The notes: generated from the letters alone by a model not told the origin. Counted from the first letter of the stretch, positions 8,512-18,219 are shown. The stretch: DNA of 64,000 bases from Caballeronia megalochromosomata (GCA_001580565.1 LRBF01000131.1:1-64000); one strand, 5' to 3'. Translations and numbers: made by a program.

Positions 8512-10488
8512 TCAGCGGTGCCCTTCCGGTGACGGCTTCGCGGCGGACGACACCGTAAATGCGAACGGAAAGCGCCCAAGCGCGGATATCGCCAATGCTT
8601 CACGTGCAGGGTTAGGAAGTTCGACGTGGAGTGCCATCCCGCGAGTGGTGTCTTCAATGATGCTCACGGTTGCGTCCTCGACGCCCGCCTCCACCAATGC
8701 CGTCCGTAGGGCGTCTTCCGTTTCCCGGCGTCTTAGCGCGGGCTTAAAGATCTTGCCGACGCCCGTCAGCGGCATCGCATCCACGATGCGTATCCCCTTG
8801 GGAAACGCGGCGCGTTCGTTGATCTCGTGACGCAAAAACTCCGCCAACTCCGCCTCGGTTGTGGCTGCGCCTGGCTTTAGCTGAACATACGCGACAGGCA
8901 ACTCCCCCGCGTGCATATCCGGACGTCCCACCGCTGCAGCGATCTGGACTGCAGGATGGCGGTGCAGTGGCTCTTCAATTGCCGCCGGGTCGATGTTGTG
9001 TCCGCCCCGGATAATGAGCTCCTTTCTCCGACCGGTGAGCCAGAAATAGCCGTCGGCATCGGAGCGACCGAGATCGCCTGTGTTAAGCCAATTCTTGCCG
9101 TCACCCAGCTCAATCCAGATGCCATTGTTCTGCTCCGGCCGGGTATAGCCGACGAACACGTTGGGGCCGGAGATCACCAGTTGGCCGACCTCATCTGCAT
9201 CGCAATCCCGTATATATCGGCCGGTTTCATCGACCAGGACTGCTTTCATCGCTTGCCCGGGTAGACGAAGTCCAATCGAACCGACCCTGCGTTCGCCAAG
9301 CGGTGGGTTGACGCTGCTCACGCAGGTACCTTCCGTGAGGCCGTAGCCCTCGAGAATCCTTATTCCGGTACGATCTTGGAAAGTGCGCAGCAATTCGACC
9401 GGCATAGGAGCGGCGCCACACAGGCCGTACTCGAGCGAACTGATGTCGTGTTCGCCGAACGGAACGTCCAGCAACGATCCGTAAAGTGTCGGAACACCAC
9501 TAAAGAAGTTGATACGGTAGTGCTCGACAATCTCCCAGAAGCGCCTGACGACGCCCTCGCCCCGATAACCTTGCGGTGTGCCAAGCACGATGTGGGCACC
9601 GCGTGAGAACCCCAGCAGACCCGTCACTGTCACGGCGTTGACGTGGAAAAGCGGCAACCCGCAAAAAATCGCTTTTCCCGGACCGATGCTCTCGCCGAAA
9701 AACCGACCTGCACTCCACGCATTCGTCACTTCGTTGCCGTGCCGGCGCATCGCAATCTTCGGCAATCCGGTGGTGCCGCCCGTGCAAAAATAGGACGACA
9801 CGTCATCAATGTTTATTCGATACGCGCTGCTGAGCGCTACGCCCGACTCACGCTCGATCGCGGTGCTGTAGTCGTGGATGTCCATATGCGAAGGAACCGC
9901 ACTGCGCACGCCGCCCTCTCCATACAATCGCGACCACTCGCCACGCTGAAGCATCCGAGCCACGAATCGCTTTTCGGTCGGCATTCGGTCGACCAGATTG
10001 ACGAGCACCAGATGCCGTAGTGCGGGAACCTTGTGCAACACGGACTGCACTTTCTGCCAAAGGTCAACCACCGGAAACGGCGCCAGAGTGACGAGCACGC
10101 TGGCCCCGGAGGCGATCAGCAGCTCGCCGATCGCTTCCGCCTCAAGCAGCGGATTGATGGCGCAGACGATCCCGGCCGCCTCCCCGCCCCAGATCACGAA
10201 GTGCGTCTCGGGGAGGTTGGGTAGTACATAAGCGACAACCGAGCCGCGCTGAACGCCGAGTCGCGAGAATAGATTTGCGGTGCGCGTTACATCTCGCACC
10301 AGTTCACGATACGTCCAGCTTTCGGCGTTTCGATAGTCGTCGGCCGTAGCGAAGAACGAAAGGGCCGGTGCCGATGGATTGATGGCGGCACCCCGGCAGA
10401 TCATCTCGTAAGTGCTCGACGGGAGATCGGCCACCTGCCCCTGCGCTTCGATGGCAAGGACGTCCTGTACGTGCGCGACGCCTTTCAT
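8512..10488 (-). CDS. AMP-binding acyl-CoA synthetase
   Basis: A class I adenylate-forming enzyme of 658 residues. Visible motifs are the phosphate loop YFCTGGTTGLPK, GYGLTEGT, the LNTGDLG aspartate, the hinge RKELIIRGGHNIDP and the catalytic lysine in TGVGKIFKP. It would convert a carboxylic acid, ATP and CoA to acyl-CoA, AMP and pyrophosphate. About 70 extra residues follow the usual C-terminus. Its ATG overlaps the stop of the preceding fumarylacetoacetase-family gene by four bases, showing tight coupling. In this context it probably activates the acid released after ring cleavage and hydrolysis; the exact acid cannot be told from sequence. Confidence 0.88.
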   Translation of the reverse strand: MKGVAHVQDVLAIEAQGQVADLPSSTYEMICRGAAINPSAPALSFFATADDYRNAESWTYRELVRDVTRTANLFSRLGVQRGSVVAYVLPNLPETHFVIWGGEAAGIVCAINPLLEAEAIGELLIASGASVLVTLAPFPVVDLWQKVQSVLHKVPALRHLVLVNLVDRMPTEKRFVARMLQRGEWSRLYGEGGVRSAVPSHMDIHDYSTAIERESGVALSSAYRINIDDVSSYFCTGGTTGLPKIAMRRHGNEVTNAWSAGRFFGESIGPGKAIFCGLPLFHVNAVTVTGLLGFSRGAHIVLGTPQGYRGEGVVRRFWEIVEHYRINFFSGVPTLYGSLLDVPFGEHDISSLEYGLCGAAPMPVELLRTFQDRTGIRILEGYGLTEGTCVSSVNPPLGERRVGSIGLRLPGQAMKAVLVDETGRYIRDCDADEVGQLVISGPNVFVGYTRPEQNNGIWIELGDGKNWLNTGDLGRSDADGYFWLTGRRKELIIRGGHNIDPAAIEEPLHRHPAVQIAAAVGRPDMHAGELPVAYVQLKPGAATTEAELAEFLRHEINERAAFPKGIRIVDAMPLTGVGKIFKPALRRRETEDALRTALVEAGVEDATVSIIEDTTRGMALHVELPNPAREALAISALGRFPFAFTVSSAAKPSPEGHR

Positions 10489-11441
10489 GCTGCCTCTTCG
10501 ACAACGACGTTACGCTGCACGCCCAGATTGATCGAGCGGTCGTAGCTGGCAATGTGCGCTTCCACGACGTCCGCCGCCTGCAGGTACTGCGGCCTCTCCT
10601 CCTGCATCTTCAAGAAAAGCCGCCATTTTTCGGCCTCAGGCAGTTGCGCCGCGGCGCGCTGCTTTTCGGGTGACGGGATGCTCAGTGCACAACCGGACGG
10701 GGTGCCGGTCGCGAGCAGGTCTCCGGTGTGCAAGTTGTGGACGCCGGAGAGCTCCGTCAAGGTCTCGGCTGGGCCATAGACGAGACCTGCCGTGGTGTCG
10801 TTCTGGCGGACCGTTCCGTTGACCGTCAGCGTCAGCACGAGCTCCTTTAACTTCGGCACGTCCTGTTTCTCCAGGAGGCATAGGTATGGACCGACCGGGC
10901 CAAAGGTGCGATAACTCTTGCCCTTGTAGAATTGCATTTGCGGAATCTGGATGTCGCGCGCGGAATAGTCGTTGACGATCACGGCGCCGGCGATGTAGTC
11001 ATGCAGGTTTGCGTCGGTGACCGTTTCGCCGGACGTAATGTTTCGTTTGAGGACGAGACCGAGTTCGATTTCGTAGTCGAGAAACTGCACCTCTTTTGGC
11101 TTCATTACAGGCGAGTCGGCCGAAACGATGCAGCTCGTCGCCTTCGTGAAGATCATGTTGAATTTCTTCACATCAGGGTCCATGCCGGACTCAATCATGT
11201 GCTGGCGGTAATTCGCGCCCTGGCAGATGAACTGTTGATTGGCCGTCACGGGCGATAGCCATTGCACTTTCGATTCCGGAATCGTCGGAGCACTTAGCAA
11301 CAATAGTCGTTCAACCGGGTTGGCCTCGATAAACTCAGCGGTCGACTTGAACTCGCCGGGGATAGGCGTGATAGCGCCATGTGCAACCACGCCCCACTGG
11401 GCGCGGCCATCATGCAAGTAATGCAGAACGTGAAGTGCCAT
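10485..11441 (-). CDS. Fumarylacetoacetate hydrolase-family protein
   Basis: A protein of 318 residues with the FAH-domain metal ligands in FLDYEIELGLVLK (two acidic residues) and VNDYSARDIQ (Asp), and the conserved GKSYRTFGPVGPYL and LLATGTPSGC segments. The family cleaves C-C bonds in beta-diketo or oxo acids, or decarboxylates and hydrates them, using Mg or Mn. Located directly after an extradiol dioxygenase, it most likely hydrolyses or otherwise processes the ring-cleavage product. It starts at an ATG with GGAG upstream, overlaps the acyl-CoA synthetase gene by four bases, and lies 33 bp after the dioxygenase gene. Confidence 0.88.
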   Translation of the reverse strand: MALHVLHYLHDGRAQWGVVAHGAITPIPGEFKSTAEFIEANPVERLLLLSAPTIPESKVQWLSPVTANQQFICQGANYRQHMIESGMDPDVKKFNMIFTKATSCIVSADSPVMKPKEVQFLDYEIELGLVLKRNITSGETVTDANLHDYIAGAVIVNDYSARDIQIPQMQFYKGKSYRTFGPVGPYLCLLEKQDVPKLKELVLTLTVNGTVRQNDTTAGLVYGPAETLTELSGVHNLHTGDLLATGTPSGCALSIPSPEKQRAAAQLPEAEKWRLFLKMQEERPQYLQAADVVEAHIASYDRSINLGVQRNVVVEEAA

Positions 11442-11474
11442 TTATCGATCTCCGGATGCTATAGAAGGGTTTGT

Positions 11475-12545
11475 TCAGGCGAAAATCTTCGCCAATGTCC
11501 GCAGCTTGCTCAGCGTCAGGTCGGGGCTACGGCGCAGGTTCCTGAAGAGCGCCACGATGCTCGCGGGGGTGAAGCTCGGCTTCGTGAAGCTGCGCGGCAT
11601 CGTCGGCCCCCACTGGGCCATCGCCTCGCGGCTCACCGCGTGCACACCCGCCGGCACATCGGCGGTAAAGAGATCGCCGTCGCAATAGTGTTCGTGCTTG
11701 TTGCCCCACGGGTCCTGCCAGTAGTCAAAGAGCTGGCTGCCCAGGATATGCCGGCCAATCCCCCACGCGTGCGTCCATCCCTTCTCGCGCAGGACGCGCT
11801 GACCCATGCCGACCGCGTCGGCATCAACAAGTTCGTACGCACTATGGCTGTAGGTGGGCAGAAAGCCTTGTGCGAATGCAAGCGTATGGTGATCGGCCGG
11901 CTTGTCACCCAGGTCGAGCCGCATGAATGCAACGACCGGCGAGCCATCGGAAAGCACCTGTACATCGCTCGGGATGAAGCCGAAACACTGCGTGTACCAC
12001 GCGCAAGTTTCCTGATAGTCGGCGAGTTCCAGCACGACATGTCCGAGCCGGATAATTTCCGGGGCGTGCTCGGGCGGCCGCTGCGTCCCATTGATGCGGA
12101 CGGTCGCATCCACGGAGTTGAACGGCAATGCTGGCCGATGGGGCAAGGGTGCAGTGCGCGCCTGGCCCCATATCGCGTCGACGCGAAAACCTGACGGGTC
12201 CGTCAGTCGTACCATATAGCCGCCGCCTGGCAGGGAGGAGCGTTCAACATCCGAAGCGCCAGGCAGTTTTGCAAGTGCATCAAGATCGGCCCGGTTATCG
12301 ACCTGCAACCCGAAGCCAACGAAACGGGCTTTTGAAGCCTTCCGAACGACGTAGCAGAAGGGCGAAGCACCCGTTCCTCGCAAGAGGAGGAGCGCTTCAC
12401 TTCGCGATACGGTTCGAAGACCGAAGTCATTGAGAAACTGCTCGGCTTTCTCAAGGTTCGGCCGATCGAATATCAGATAGGCCAATGCCGACGCTTTCGT
12501 CGTGGGGTTGGGGTGGCGGGCCGGATGTGCAGTGGTCAGTTTCAT
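11475..12545 (-). CDS. Type I extradiol ring-cleavage dioxygenase (VOC superfamily)
   Basis: A protein of 356 residues made of two vicinal-oxygen-chelate modules. The C-terminal module carries the Fe(II) ligands His169 (RLGHVVLE), His234 (TYSHSAYE) and Glu285 (NKHEHY). Their spacing of 65 and 51 residues nearly equals that of biphenyl-diol dioxygenase BphC (64 and 50). It should open a catechol-type ring next to the hydroxyl pair, giving a coloured oxo-acid. It is ten bases downstream of the FAD monooxygenase gene and upstream of the FAH-family gene, as expected for a meta-cleavage sequence. The catechol used is unknown. Confidence 0.88.
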   Translation of the reverse strand: MKLTTAHPARHPNPTTKASALAYLIFDRPNLEKAEQFLNDFGLRTVSRSEALLLLRGTGASPFCYVVRKASKARFVGFGLQVDNRADLDALAKLPGASDVERSSLPGGGYMVRLTDPSGFRVDAIWGQARTAPLPHRPALPFNSVDATVRINGTQRPPEHAPEIIRLGHVVLELADYQETCAWYTQCFGFIPSDVQVLSDGSPVVAFMRLDLGDKPADHHTLAFAQGFLPTYSHSAYELVDADAVGMGQRVLREKGWTHAWGIGRHILGSQLFDYWQDPWGNKHEHYCDGDLFTADVPAGVHAVSREAMAQWGPTMPRSFTKPSFTPASIVALFRNLRRSPDLTLSKLRTLAKIFA

Positions 12546-12554
12546 GGCGAATAC

Positions 12555-14045
12555 TCACGCGGTGTGGATAGCGGTTTTGAGACCCCAGGCGGCGTCGTGC
12601 TCACTGGCTAACCAGCAGTGCTGACCTAGCAAGGAAAGACTCTCGCGCACGAGCCGCTGCGCGTCGGTCGCCGGTCCGTCGTGAACCACGGTCTTATCGG
12701 GCCGTACGACGGCGGCCCATCCGACCGGTACGAGATGCGGAAGGAACACACCGTCGAGGTCCTCCCAGCCGTCACGTCGCCGTCCACAACGTGCGATCTG
12801 CACGATGCTTCCGCCGGCACGCGCGAGCGCCGCGGCGGTAGCAGAATCGAGTGCGGCTTGGGCATCCGTGCCGAATCCAATCAGCACCAGTCCTTGCCCA
12901 AACACATCGTCGCTCAGATACGTGTTGTCGTCCGAACCTCGTATGCGTCCCTGCGCGATGACAGTGCCCCGGATTAGTTTCGTCGATGAGCGGCCTTTGA
13001 CGAACAGACCTCTTGTAGAGGCGGCTTTTGACTGGCTCTGCCATTGCGCGAGCTGCGAGCGCAGCCGGGGCACCCGCCGCAATAGCCGCGTCAGCCCACG
13101 CGCCAACGGGGCGATTCCGCCATGGCGAGGCATGACGAGCTTTTCCATGAACCTTGCGAGCTTGACCACCGGGTTCGTGTGGGGCCGTCTCTCCTCGTCG
13201 TAAGTGTCGAGAATGCGTGCATCGGCTCGCCCCTGAACCACCCATGCTAGCTTCCAGCACAAGTTGGCTGCGTCCCGCAGTCCTTCAAGCAACCCGCGGC
13301 CGACAAAGGGAGGCGTGAGGTAGGCCGCGTCGCCCGCGAGGAATACACGCCCATTGCTGAATGCATTAACCGTATGACCGATTGAATGGGGGGCATGACG
13401 TGCATCCACGACGAGCCGTTCCTCGGCAAAGGGCTTGCCCTTGACTGCCTTTCCGATGAGCTGTCTCACAAGCGAGTTCGCCCCGTCCGCACCGACCAGG
13501 TAGCGGGCACGAATCACGTGGGTACGCCTATGACCCAAGTCCAGCCTCGCGAGCACGTGATGCCGTTCCTGCGTAAAGCCGCTTAGCCCGACACCCAGCG
13601 CAATATGAGCGCACTCAAAGCGCCGCATCCGGGCACGCAGGCAACGCTCGAGTTCCGACTGATAGAACGTGAGTGTCGAGTGACGGTCGAGACTGTCGAG
13701 CGAATTGATCCCGGCGAACTGATCACGCGAGCGAGAGCTCCCGTGGACGGACGGGATGGCGATCATCTCAATGTCGCGCTCCTCAATGCCTGCAAGCAGA
13801 AGGACGCGTAGCGCGTCGTCATCGAGTTCGATCACGCGGGGAGGCTCGAACACTTTCGTCGACTTGTCGACAACCAGCACGTTCACGCCATGTCGCGCCA
13901 GCAGATTAGCGATGGTTGCGCCTACCGGTCCACAACCCACCAATAGAACATCCACCGCTGGCGGAAGCGTGTCGATCCGCTGATCAGCCGGGGCATGTGA
14001 GGCGAACGGTCCGGCACCGTTCTTCACTGTCGTCTCCACAGTCAT
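12555..14045 (-). CDS. FAD-dependent aromatic monooxygenase (MhpA-like) with a shortened central domain
   Basis: A protein of 496 residues of the PHBH/MhpA class. The Rossmann motif VGCGPVGATIANLLARHG, the DG motif YLVGADGANS and the second FAD motif GRVFLAGDAA are present, followed by the thioredoxin-fold-like C-terminal domain. Between LVVDA and GRVFLAGDAA, however, only about 20 residues remain where MhpA-type enzymes have about 85-90. The missing piece normally holds the RRWEF strand and much of the substrate-binding sheet. GQG in the PPF-GQG motif is also GRG. The FAD site looks whole but hydroxylation may be impaired. It is the first gene of the minus-strand operon, starts with GGAGATGGA before the ATG, and faces tetR1 across the shared 14.1-kb promoter region. 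Confidence 0.82.
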   Translation of the reverse strand: MTVETTVKNGAGPFASHAPADQRIDTLPPAVDVLLVGCGPVGATIANLLARHGVNVLVVDKSTKVFEPPRVIELDDDALRVLLLAGIEERDIEMIAIPSVHGSSRSRDQFAGINSLDSLDRHSTLTFYQSELERCLRARMRRFECAHIALGVGLSGFTQERHHVLARLDLGHRRTHVIRARYLVGADGANSLVRQLIGKAVKGKPFAEERLVVDARHAPHSIGHTVNAFSNGRVFLAGDAAYLTPPFVGRGLLEGLRDAANLCWKLAWVVQGRADARILDTYDEERRPHTNPVVKLARFMEKLVMPRHGGIAPLARGLTRLLRRVPRLRSQLAQWQSQSKAASTRGLFVKGRSSTKLIRGTVIAQGRIRGSDDNTYLSDDVFGQGLVLIGFGTDAQAALDSATAAALARAGGSIVQIARCGRRRDGWEDLDGVFLPHLVPVGWAAVVRPDKTVVHDGPATDAQRLVRESLSLLGQHCWLASEHDAAWGLKTAIHTA

Positions 14046-14086
14046 TCCATCTCCATTTACAAGGTCGGCTCTCCGTGGCCGTTGAT

Positions 14087-14118
14087 GACATTAAACTCAT
14101 CGATGATCGTTTTGTCAA
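14087..14118 (-). promoter_or_regulatory. Shared promoter/operator module, copy 1
   Basis: On the minus strand: TTGACA (14113-14118), 17 bp, TTTAAT (14090-14095), then GTC. The spacer holds ATCA at positions 6-9. The outer bases form an imperfect palindrome, TGACATTAA paired with TTTTGTCA. The same 32-bp layout recurs at 25231-25262 and 29489-29520. It would drive the catabolic operon that starts at 14045 and is a likely binding site for the divergent TetR protein. Confidence 0.75.
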
Positions 14119-14140
14119 TATAGAGGTTTCAATCTATACT
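14112..14140 (+). promoter_or_regulatory. Promoter of tetR1, overlapping the operator
   Basis: Plus-strand TTGTCA (14112-14117), 17-bp spacer, TATACT (14135-14140), 27 bp before the tetR1 start. Its -35 box is the right arm of the palindrome, so a repressor bound there would block both directions. Confidence 0.65.
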
Positions 14141-14167
14141 GCGGATACGACCAGACTTGGGATCATC

Positions 14168-14923
14168 ATGACGAACGCGACACATCGCCGGCCGGCCAAA
14201 CATTCCAGCGCTGCTGCACCCGTCACGCCGCCTGCCGTTGTAGAAGAGCGGGAGCCACGCGGCGCACGCCGCAAACGCGAGACGCGCGCCCGTCTGCTCG
14301 ACGCCGCCCTCAGGTTGATGGCCGAAAAGGGCATGGAGGGCGTGGCGATCAACGAGATCACCGAGGCCGCCGACGTAGGCTTTGGCTCGTTCTACAACCA
14401 CTTCGAATCGAAGGAAGCGATCTACGCGACGCTCGTCGATAGCGTGTTTGAAGAATTCGCGAACATGCTAGATCGCCTTGCGCATGGCATTACCGACCCG
14501 GCAGAGGTCGTGGCCGTCTCTGTGCGCCACACTGTCCTACGTGCGCGGCACGATCCGGTGTGGGGGCGTTTTTTGATACGTGAAGGGTTTTCTGCGCGCG
14601 CGATGAGCCGCGGGCTGGGCCAACGGCTACTGCGCGACATCGGCAACGGCATCGCCGCGAAACGGTTCGTCGTTGCCGACCCGTTTATCGGATTTCTCGC
14701 AGTGGGCGGCACGGTCCTGTGTGCGATCGCCGCCGAGCTGAACTTCGTCGCGCCAGGCGCGAGCGCGGCGGGCGTGCTGAAAGAACTCGGCTTCAGCGGC
14801 GAGCACTTCCCGGAGCGCACCGCAGCGATGTTGCTGCAAACGCTTGGACTAAAGCGCGCTGAGGCGGAAAAGATTGCAGCGCGGCCACTGCCCGTCGTCG
14901 ACGAAGTCGTCGAGGAAAATTGA
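14168..14923 (+). CDS. TetR/AcrR-family regulator (TetR1)
   Basis: A protein of 251 residues. The N-terminal 45 residues are a low-complexity, basic lead, followed by the TetR helix-turn-helix (RETRARLLDAALRLMAEKG ... VGFGSFYNHFESKEAIY) and an all-helical ligand domain. It is a close paralogue of the regulator at 25305, with long identical stretches such as DPAEVVAVSVRHT and SRGLGQRLLRD. It faces the catabolic operon across an overlapping divergent promoter, so repression of both itself and the operon, relieved by an aromatic ligand, is the expected mode. The ATG at 14168 was chosen because it follows the promoter; the frame is open further upstream. Confidence 0.88.
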   Translation: MTNATHRRPAKHSSAAAPVTPPAVVEEREPRGARRKRETRARLLDAALRLMAEKGMEGVAINEITEAADVGFGSFYNHFESKEAIYATLVDSVFEEFANMLDRLAHGITDPAEVVAVSVRHTVLRARHDPVWGRFLIREGFSARAMSRGLGQRLLRDIGNGIAAKRFVVADPFIGFLAVGGTVLCAIAAELNFVAPGASAAGVLKELGFSGEHFPERTAAMLLQTLGLKRAEAEKIAARPLPVVDEVVEEN

Positions 14924-15169
14924 GGACCGGCGAGCAACTCTTGTGATCACGCCCAGGGCGGACCGACCATATGATTGCCATTTTTTTCATGGCGGCCGCT
15001 TGTCAGGCGTGCGAGGCATGTAGCCGATAGCGCAACGGCGTGATCTCGCGCCGCTCTCACCACCGGTCGACAAGCAAAATTCAGAGATCATCGACCTGCT
15101 TGCGAAAATGGCGGGGCCGTCGCTGCCCGAGCGGCGGAGGCCCGCGCCGACTGCGACGGGCAAGCGGAC

Positions 15170-15898
15170 TCATTCGTCAATGCGCGCAACCGCGCTGGCT
15201 GTCTGGGCGCCGTCTGTCGCATGCGGGCAGGACACCGTCCTCTTCCCTACTTTGCCCGAGGCCCCGGTGGGCCTCAACGGACTATCTGTTGCGCTCGCGG
15301 AAAAGGCGCGTACGACTTTGGCTATTTGTGCGGCGACTATGCTGATCGCGCGCCGATGGCCGCCTACGATTGCCTGATATCCGTCAGACACAGGCTCGCG
15401 CACTACACTGTGGCAGGTCAATGTCTCGACGTCCGCCGACGTGCGTACATTCCATACGACGTCGATCAGCACGTGAGAACCGGGCCAGGATTCGAAGCGC
15501 TGAATATCGACGGCAACCTGATATACGGGAACGTCCTCACCACGGGCGACCGTCTTCGCGCCGGGCGCGCCGGCCTGTTGGCTCACGCCAGCAATCAGCG
15601 CATAACGAATTTCGTCCGGGAGGGACGACGCCCACCGATCGTCCTCCAGCACCTGCACCTGTGCCGCATTGACCTGTACCACAAGCTGGCTTCTTGCGAC
15701 GGCGGCCGGTACCTTCACCGGACGCACGTCGATACGAAATGATGGACTCGCACTATTACCAGTAATCCTCGGCTGCGCCTCGGTGCCGAGCGTGTAAAAA
15801 CGCGTCGGTGCCGACGCGCACGCCGTCACAATGGCCACACCAATGACGGTCATGGTCCGCACTATCGTGCGCCATGAACAGGATTGCCTCAGCATCAT
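15170..15898 (-). CDS. pqiC: PqiC-type lipoprotein
   Basis: A protein of 242 residues with a lipoprotein signal (IVTACAS lipobox) and the ABC-auxiliary-lipoprotein/PqiC fold typified by RFYTLGTEAQ near the N-terminus and a central VYQVAVDIQRFESWPG segment. PqiC is the outer-membrane partner of PqiB in an intermembrane lipid-transport bridge. The ATG overlaps the pqiB stop by four bases. The C-terminal 40 residues after SATDSPLRP are not family-like and may be a recent extension. Confidence 0.85.
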   Translation of the reverse strand: MMLRQSCSWRTIVRTMTVIGVAIVTACASAPTRFYTLGTEAQPRITGNSASPSFRIDVRPVKVPAAVARSQLVVQVNAAQVQVLEDDRWASSLPDEIRYALIAGVSQQAGAPGAKTVARGEDVPVYQVAVDIQRFESWPGSHVLIDVVWNVRTSADVETLTCHSVVREPVSDGYQAIVGGHRRAISIVAAQIAKVVRAFSASATDSPLRPTGASGKVGKRTVSCPHATDGAQTASAVARIDE

Positions 15899-17493
15899 GG
15901 CCGGTCTCCTTTCTTGCCGAACAGGAGCGCCTGGGGATGACGCTCCAGATAATCGGCGAGCGTATTGAGAGACTGCAGCGTCCGTGTCAGTTGCTGCATG
16001 GCGTCCTGCACGTCCGACTGCATCGGCGCGGTCTGCCGCAGCGTCGACTCCGCGGTATTGAATGTCTTTTGTGCCGCAGCGAGCGTGTCGCGAGCTTGCG
16101 GCACGACCTCTGTGTCCATATGCCCGAACAGCCTATTGGCGTTTTCCAGCGCACCATTCAGGTTGGCGCCGATCCGGTCGAACGGCACCTGGTTCAGTTT
16201 CCTCGCGATGTCCGCCACCTGCACCTGGAGTTCGTCGAGCGTGTTCGGCACGGTCGGCAGTTCGATCGGGTTGGGGCGCACATCGACGCTCGCCCGGGGA
16301 GCTTTCGGAAACATGTCGAGCGCGACATACAACTGGCCCGTCAGCAGGTTGCCGGTCCGTAATTGCCCGCGCAGCCCTTCCGTCACGAGGTGCTGCAGCA
16401 ACTCGTGCCCGCCGGGCGTGTCCGGCGCCGGTAGCGCCTCACTGGAGCGCCGGCTGAGCCGGTCAGGATAAAGCGCCATCGACACCTTCATGCTGAAGCT
16501 CTTCTGTTTCTCGTTGTACTCGATACCGATGTCAGTCACCTGCCCGAGCGCGATCCCGCGAAGGTCGACGGGCGCGCCAACAGACAGTCCACGCAAAGAC
16601 TGATTGAACCGCATGACCACATTGAGCGGCGGTCCGTCGGGCTCGCGCATGGCGTCCGATTCGTCCGCGGCAAGGCGAAAGACCGCTTGGTCAGCTGCGG
16701 GTGGTCCAGCGTCCAGCCCTGCCGGAGACTGGAACGCCAGCCCTCCGACGACAACGGTCGCAAGTGATTGCGTGTTGAGCTTCAGGCCGTTCGAGTCGAG
16801 ACGCAAATCCACGCCGCTTGCGTGCCACCACCGTGTAGAGGTGCTGACGTAGCGGTCGAAAGGCGCATTGACGAAGACATTCACGACGACGCCTGAACCG
16901 TGCGGATCGAGTGAGAAGCCAACGACTTGGCCCACCTGGACACGATGGTAGAAGATGGGGACGCCGATATCGATCGAGCCTAGCGGCTCGCCTCGTAGCG
17001 TGTACTGATGCCCCGGTTGTCCCGTGGTCACAATGGGCGGGTTTTCAAGACCGAGGAACGCCGTTTGCCGGGCAGTCGAGCGCCCAATGTCCACTCCAAT
17101 ATACGCGCCGGACAACAGCGTGCCGAGGCCGGAAATGCCATTGGTACCCACGCGCGGGCGAACCACCCAGAACCGTGCGCCTTGCGTCGCGAATTTCCCG
17201 GCGTCCTTGCTCAACTGGATGCTCACGATGACACGTTGCAAATCTCCGGACAGCGTGATCGTTTGCACCGAGCCGATCTCGACGTCCTTGTACTTGACCT
17301 TCGTCTTGCCCGCCTCCATGCCCTCGGCGTTATTGAAGGTGACGGTCATGACTGGACCCTTTTCGGCGACCGATTTGACCACCAGCGCGACACCGATCAG
17401 TGCGCAGATGAACGGAACCAACCAGATTAGCGAGGGCAGCCAACGTTTTCGCGGCTTGAGTTCAGGGCTGCAAAGATTAGAAAAATGGTTCAT
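15895..17493 (-). CDS. pqiB: PqiB, MCE-domain intermembrane transport protein
   Basis: A protein of 532 residues with one N-terminal membrane helix (WLPSLIWLVPFICALIGVAL), three consecutive MCE domains (the first begins VTFNNAEGMEAGKTKVKYKDV; later ones near residues 160 and 285) and a C-terminal coiled region. PqiB hexamers form a tube across the periplasm that carries lipids between membranes; the E. coli pqiABC operon responds to paraquat and envelope stress. It starts 12 bp after the PqiA C-terminal half and is translationally coupled to pqiC. Confidence 0.92.
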   Translation of the reverse strand: MNHFSNLCSPELKPRKRWLPSLIWLVPFICALIGVALVVKSVAEKGPVMTVTFNNAEGMEAGKTKVKYKDVEIGSVQTITLSGDLQRVIVSIQLSKDAGKFATQGARFWVVRPRVGTNGISGLGTLLSGAYIGVDIGRSTARQTAFLGLENPPIVTTGQPGHQYTLRGEPLGSIDIGVPIFYHRVQVGQVVGFSLDPHGSGVVVNVFVNAPFDRYVSTSTRWWHASGVDLRLDSNGLKLNTQSLATVVVGGLAFQSPAGLDAGPPAADQAVFRLAADESDAMREPDGPPLNVVMRFNQSLRGLSVGAPVDLRGIALGQVTDIGIEYNEKQKSFSMKVSMALYPDRLSRRSSEALPAPDTPGGHELLQHLVTEGLRGQLRTGNLLTGQLYVALDMFPKAPRASVDVRPNPIELPTVPNTLDELQVQVADIARKLNQVPFDRIGANLNGALENANRLFGHMDTEVVPQARDTLAAAQKTFNTAESTLRQTAPMQSDVQDAMQQLTRTLQSLNTLADYLERHPQALLFGKKGDRP

Positions 17494-17505
17494 TCAAAAA
17501 CTGTT

Positions 17506-18219
17506 TCAGAAATTCCGGTTTGTTGTAGTCATGGGAGCGCCCCGCCCTCCGTCGTTCACCCTTCGCAAAAGGCGCTCTCCGGCATCCACGTTGTCCCAAA
17601 TGAGACGCGGATCAAACTGATGCGACGCGAGCATGGTCAGAATCACGACCGCGGCAAAGGCGAGCGCGGCCGGCCCCGCAGTGATCACGGCGAAGGAGCC
17701 AAAACGAACCAGCGTGACCGTCAGGGCGACGACAAAGACATCGAGCATCGACCATCGGCCAATACGCTCGACGAGCCGATACAGTCCTGCCCTTTCGCGG
17801 CGCCGCCAGACGGAACCGCGGCGGATTGTTGCCGTGAGAAGCGTGAGCGCTATCAGCTTGAGCATCGGCACGAGAACACTAGCGACAAAGACGACGACGG
17901 CGAGCGGCCAGTCTCCCGATGTCCAGAAGTACGCGACGCCGCCAAGGATCGTGTCGTCCTCCGAGTGGCTCAGCGATGATGCATGCATGATCGGCAGCAG
18001 GTTTGCCGGAATATAAGCGAGCGCGGCGGCGGCAAGTAGACTGACGGTTCGCGTCAGGCTGTCCGGCCGCCGTTCATGCAGCACGTGCAGGCATCGGGCG
18101 CAGCGCAGGTCAGCCTGGTGTCCGATACGCGTCTGAACGAGTCCGCATGCATGACAGCCGATAAGTCCCGCGCGTTGTGCCGTGATCGCAGCCGTTGACG
18201 CCGGCTTGGATGCTCGCAA
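17506..18219 (-). pseudogene. pqiA: PqiA, C-terminal half (separated by a frameshift)
   Basis: This frame encodes the second PqiA domain: a zinc-ribbon-like lead (CHACGLV ... CARC) and four membrane helices, including ANLLPIM and FDPRLIWD. It has no ATG; the earliest initiation codon is a TTG at 18219. The frame is open and protein-like back to about 18291 (VFPNGRRSLVEG), exactly where the first PqiA domain in the other frame loses similarity. It is therefore probably the second half of one gene broken by a small insertion or deletion near 18270-18294. It could still be made as a separate polypeptide. pqiB follows after 12 bp. Confidence 0.7.
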
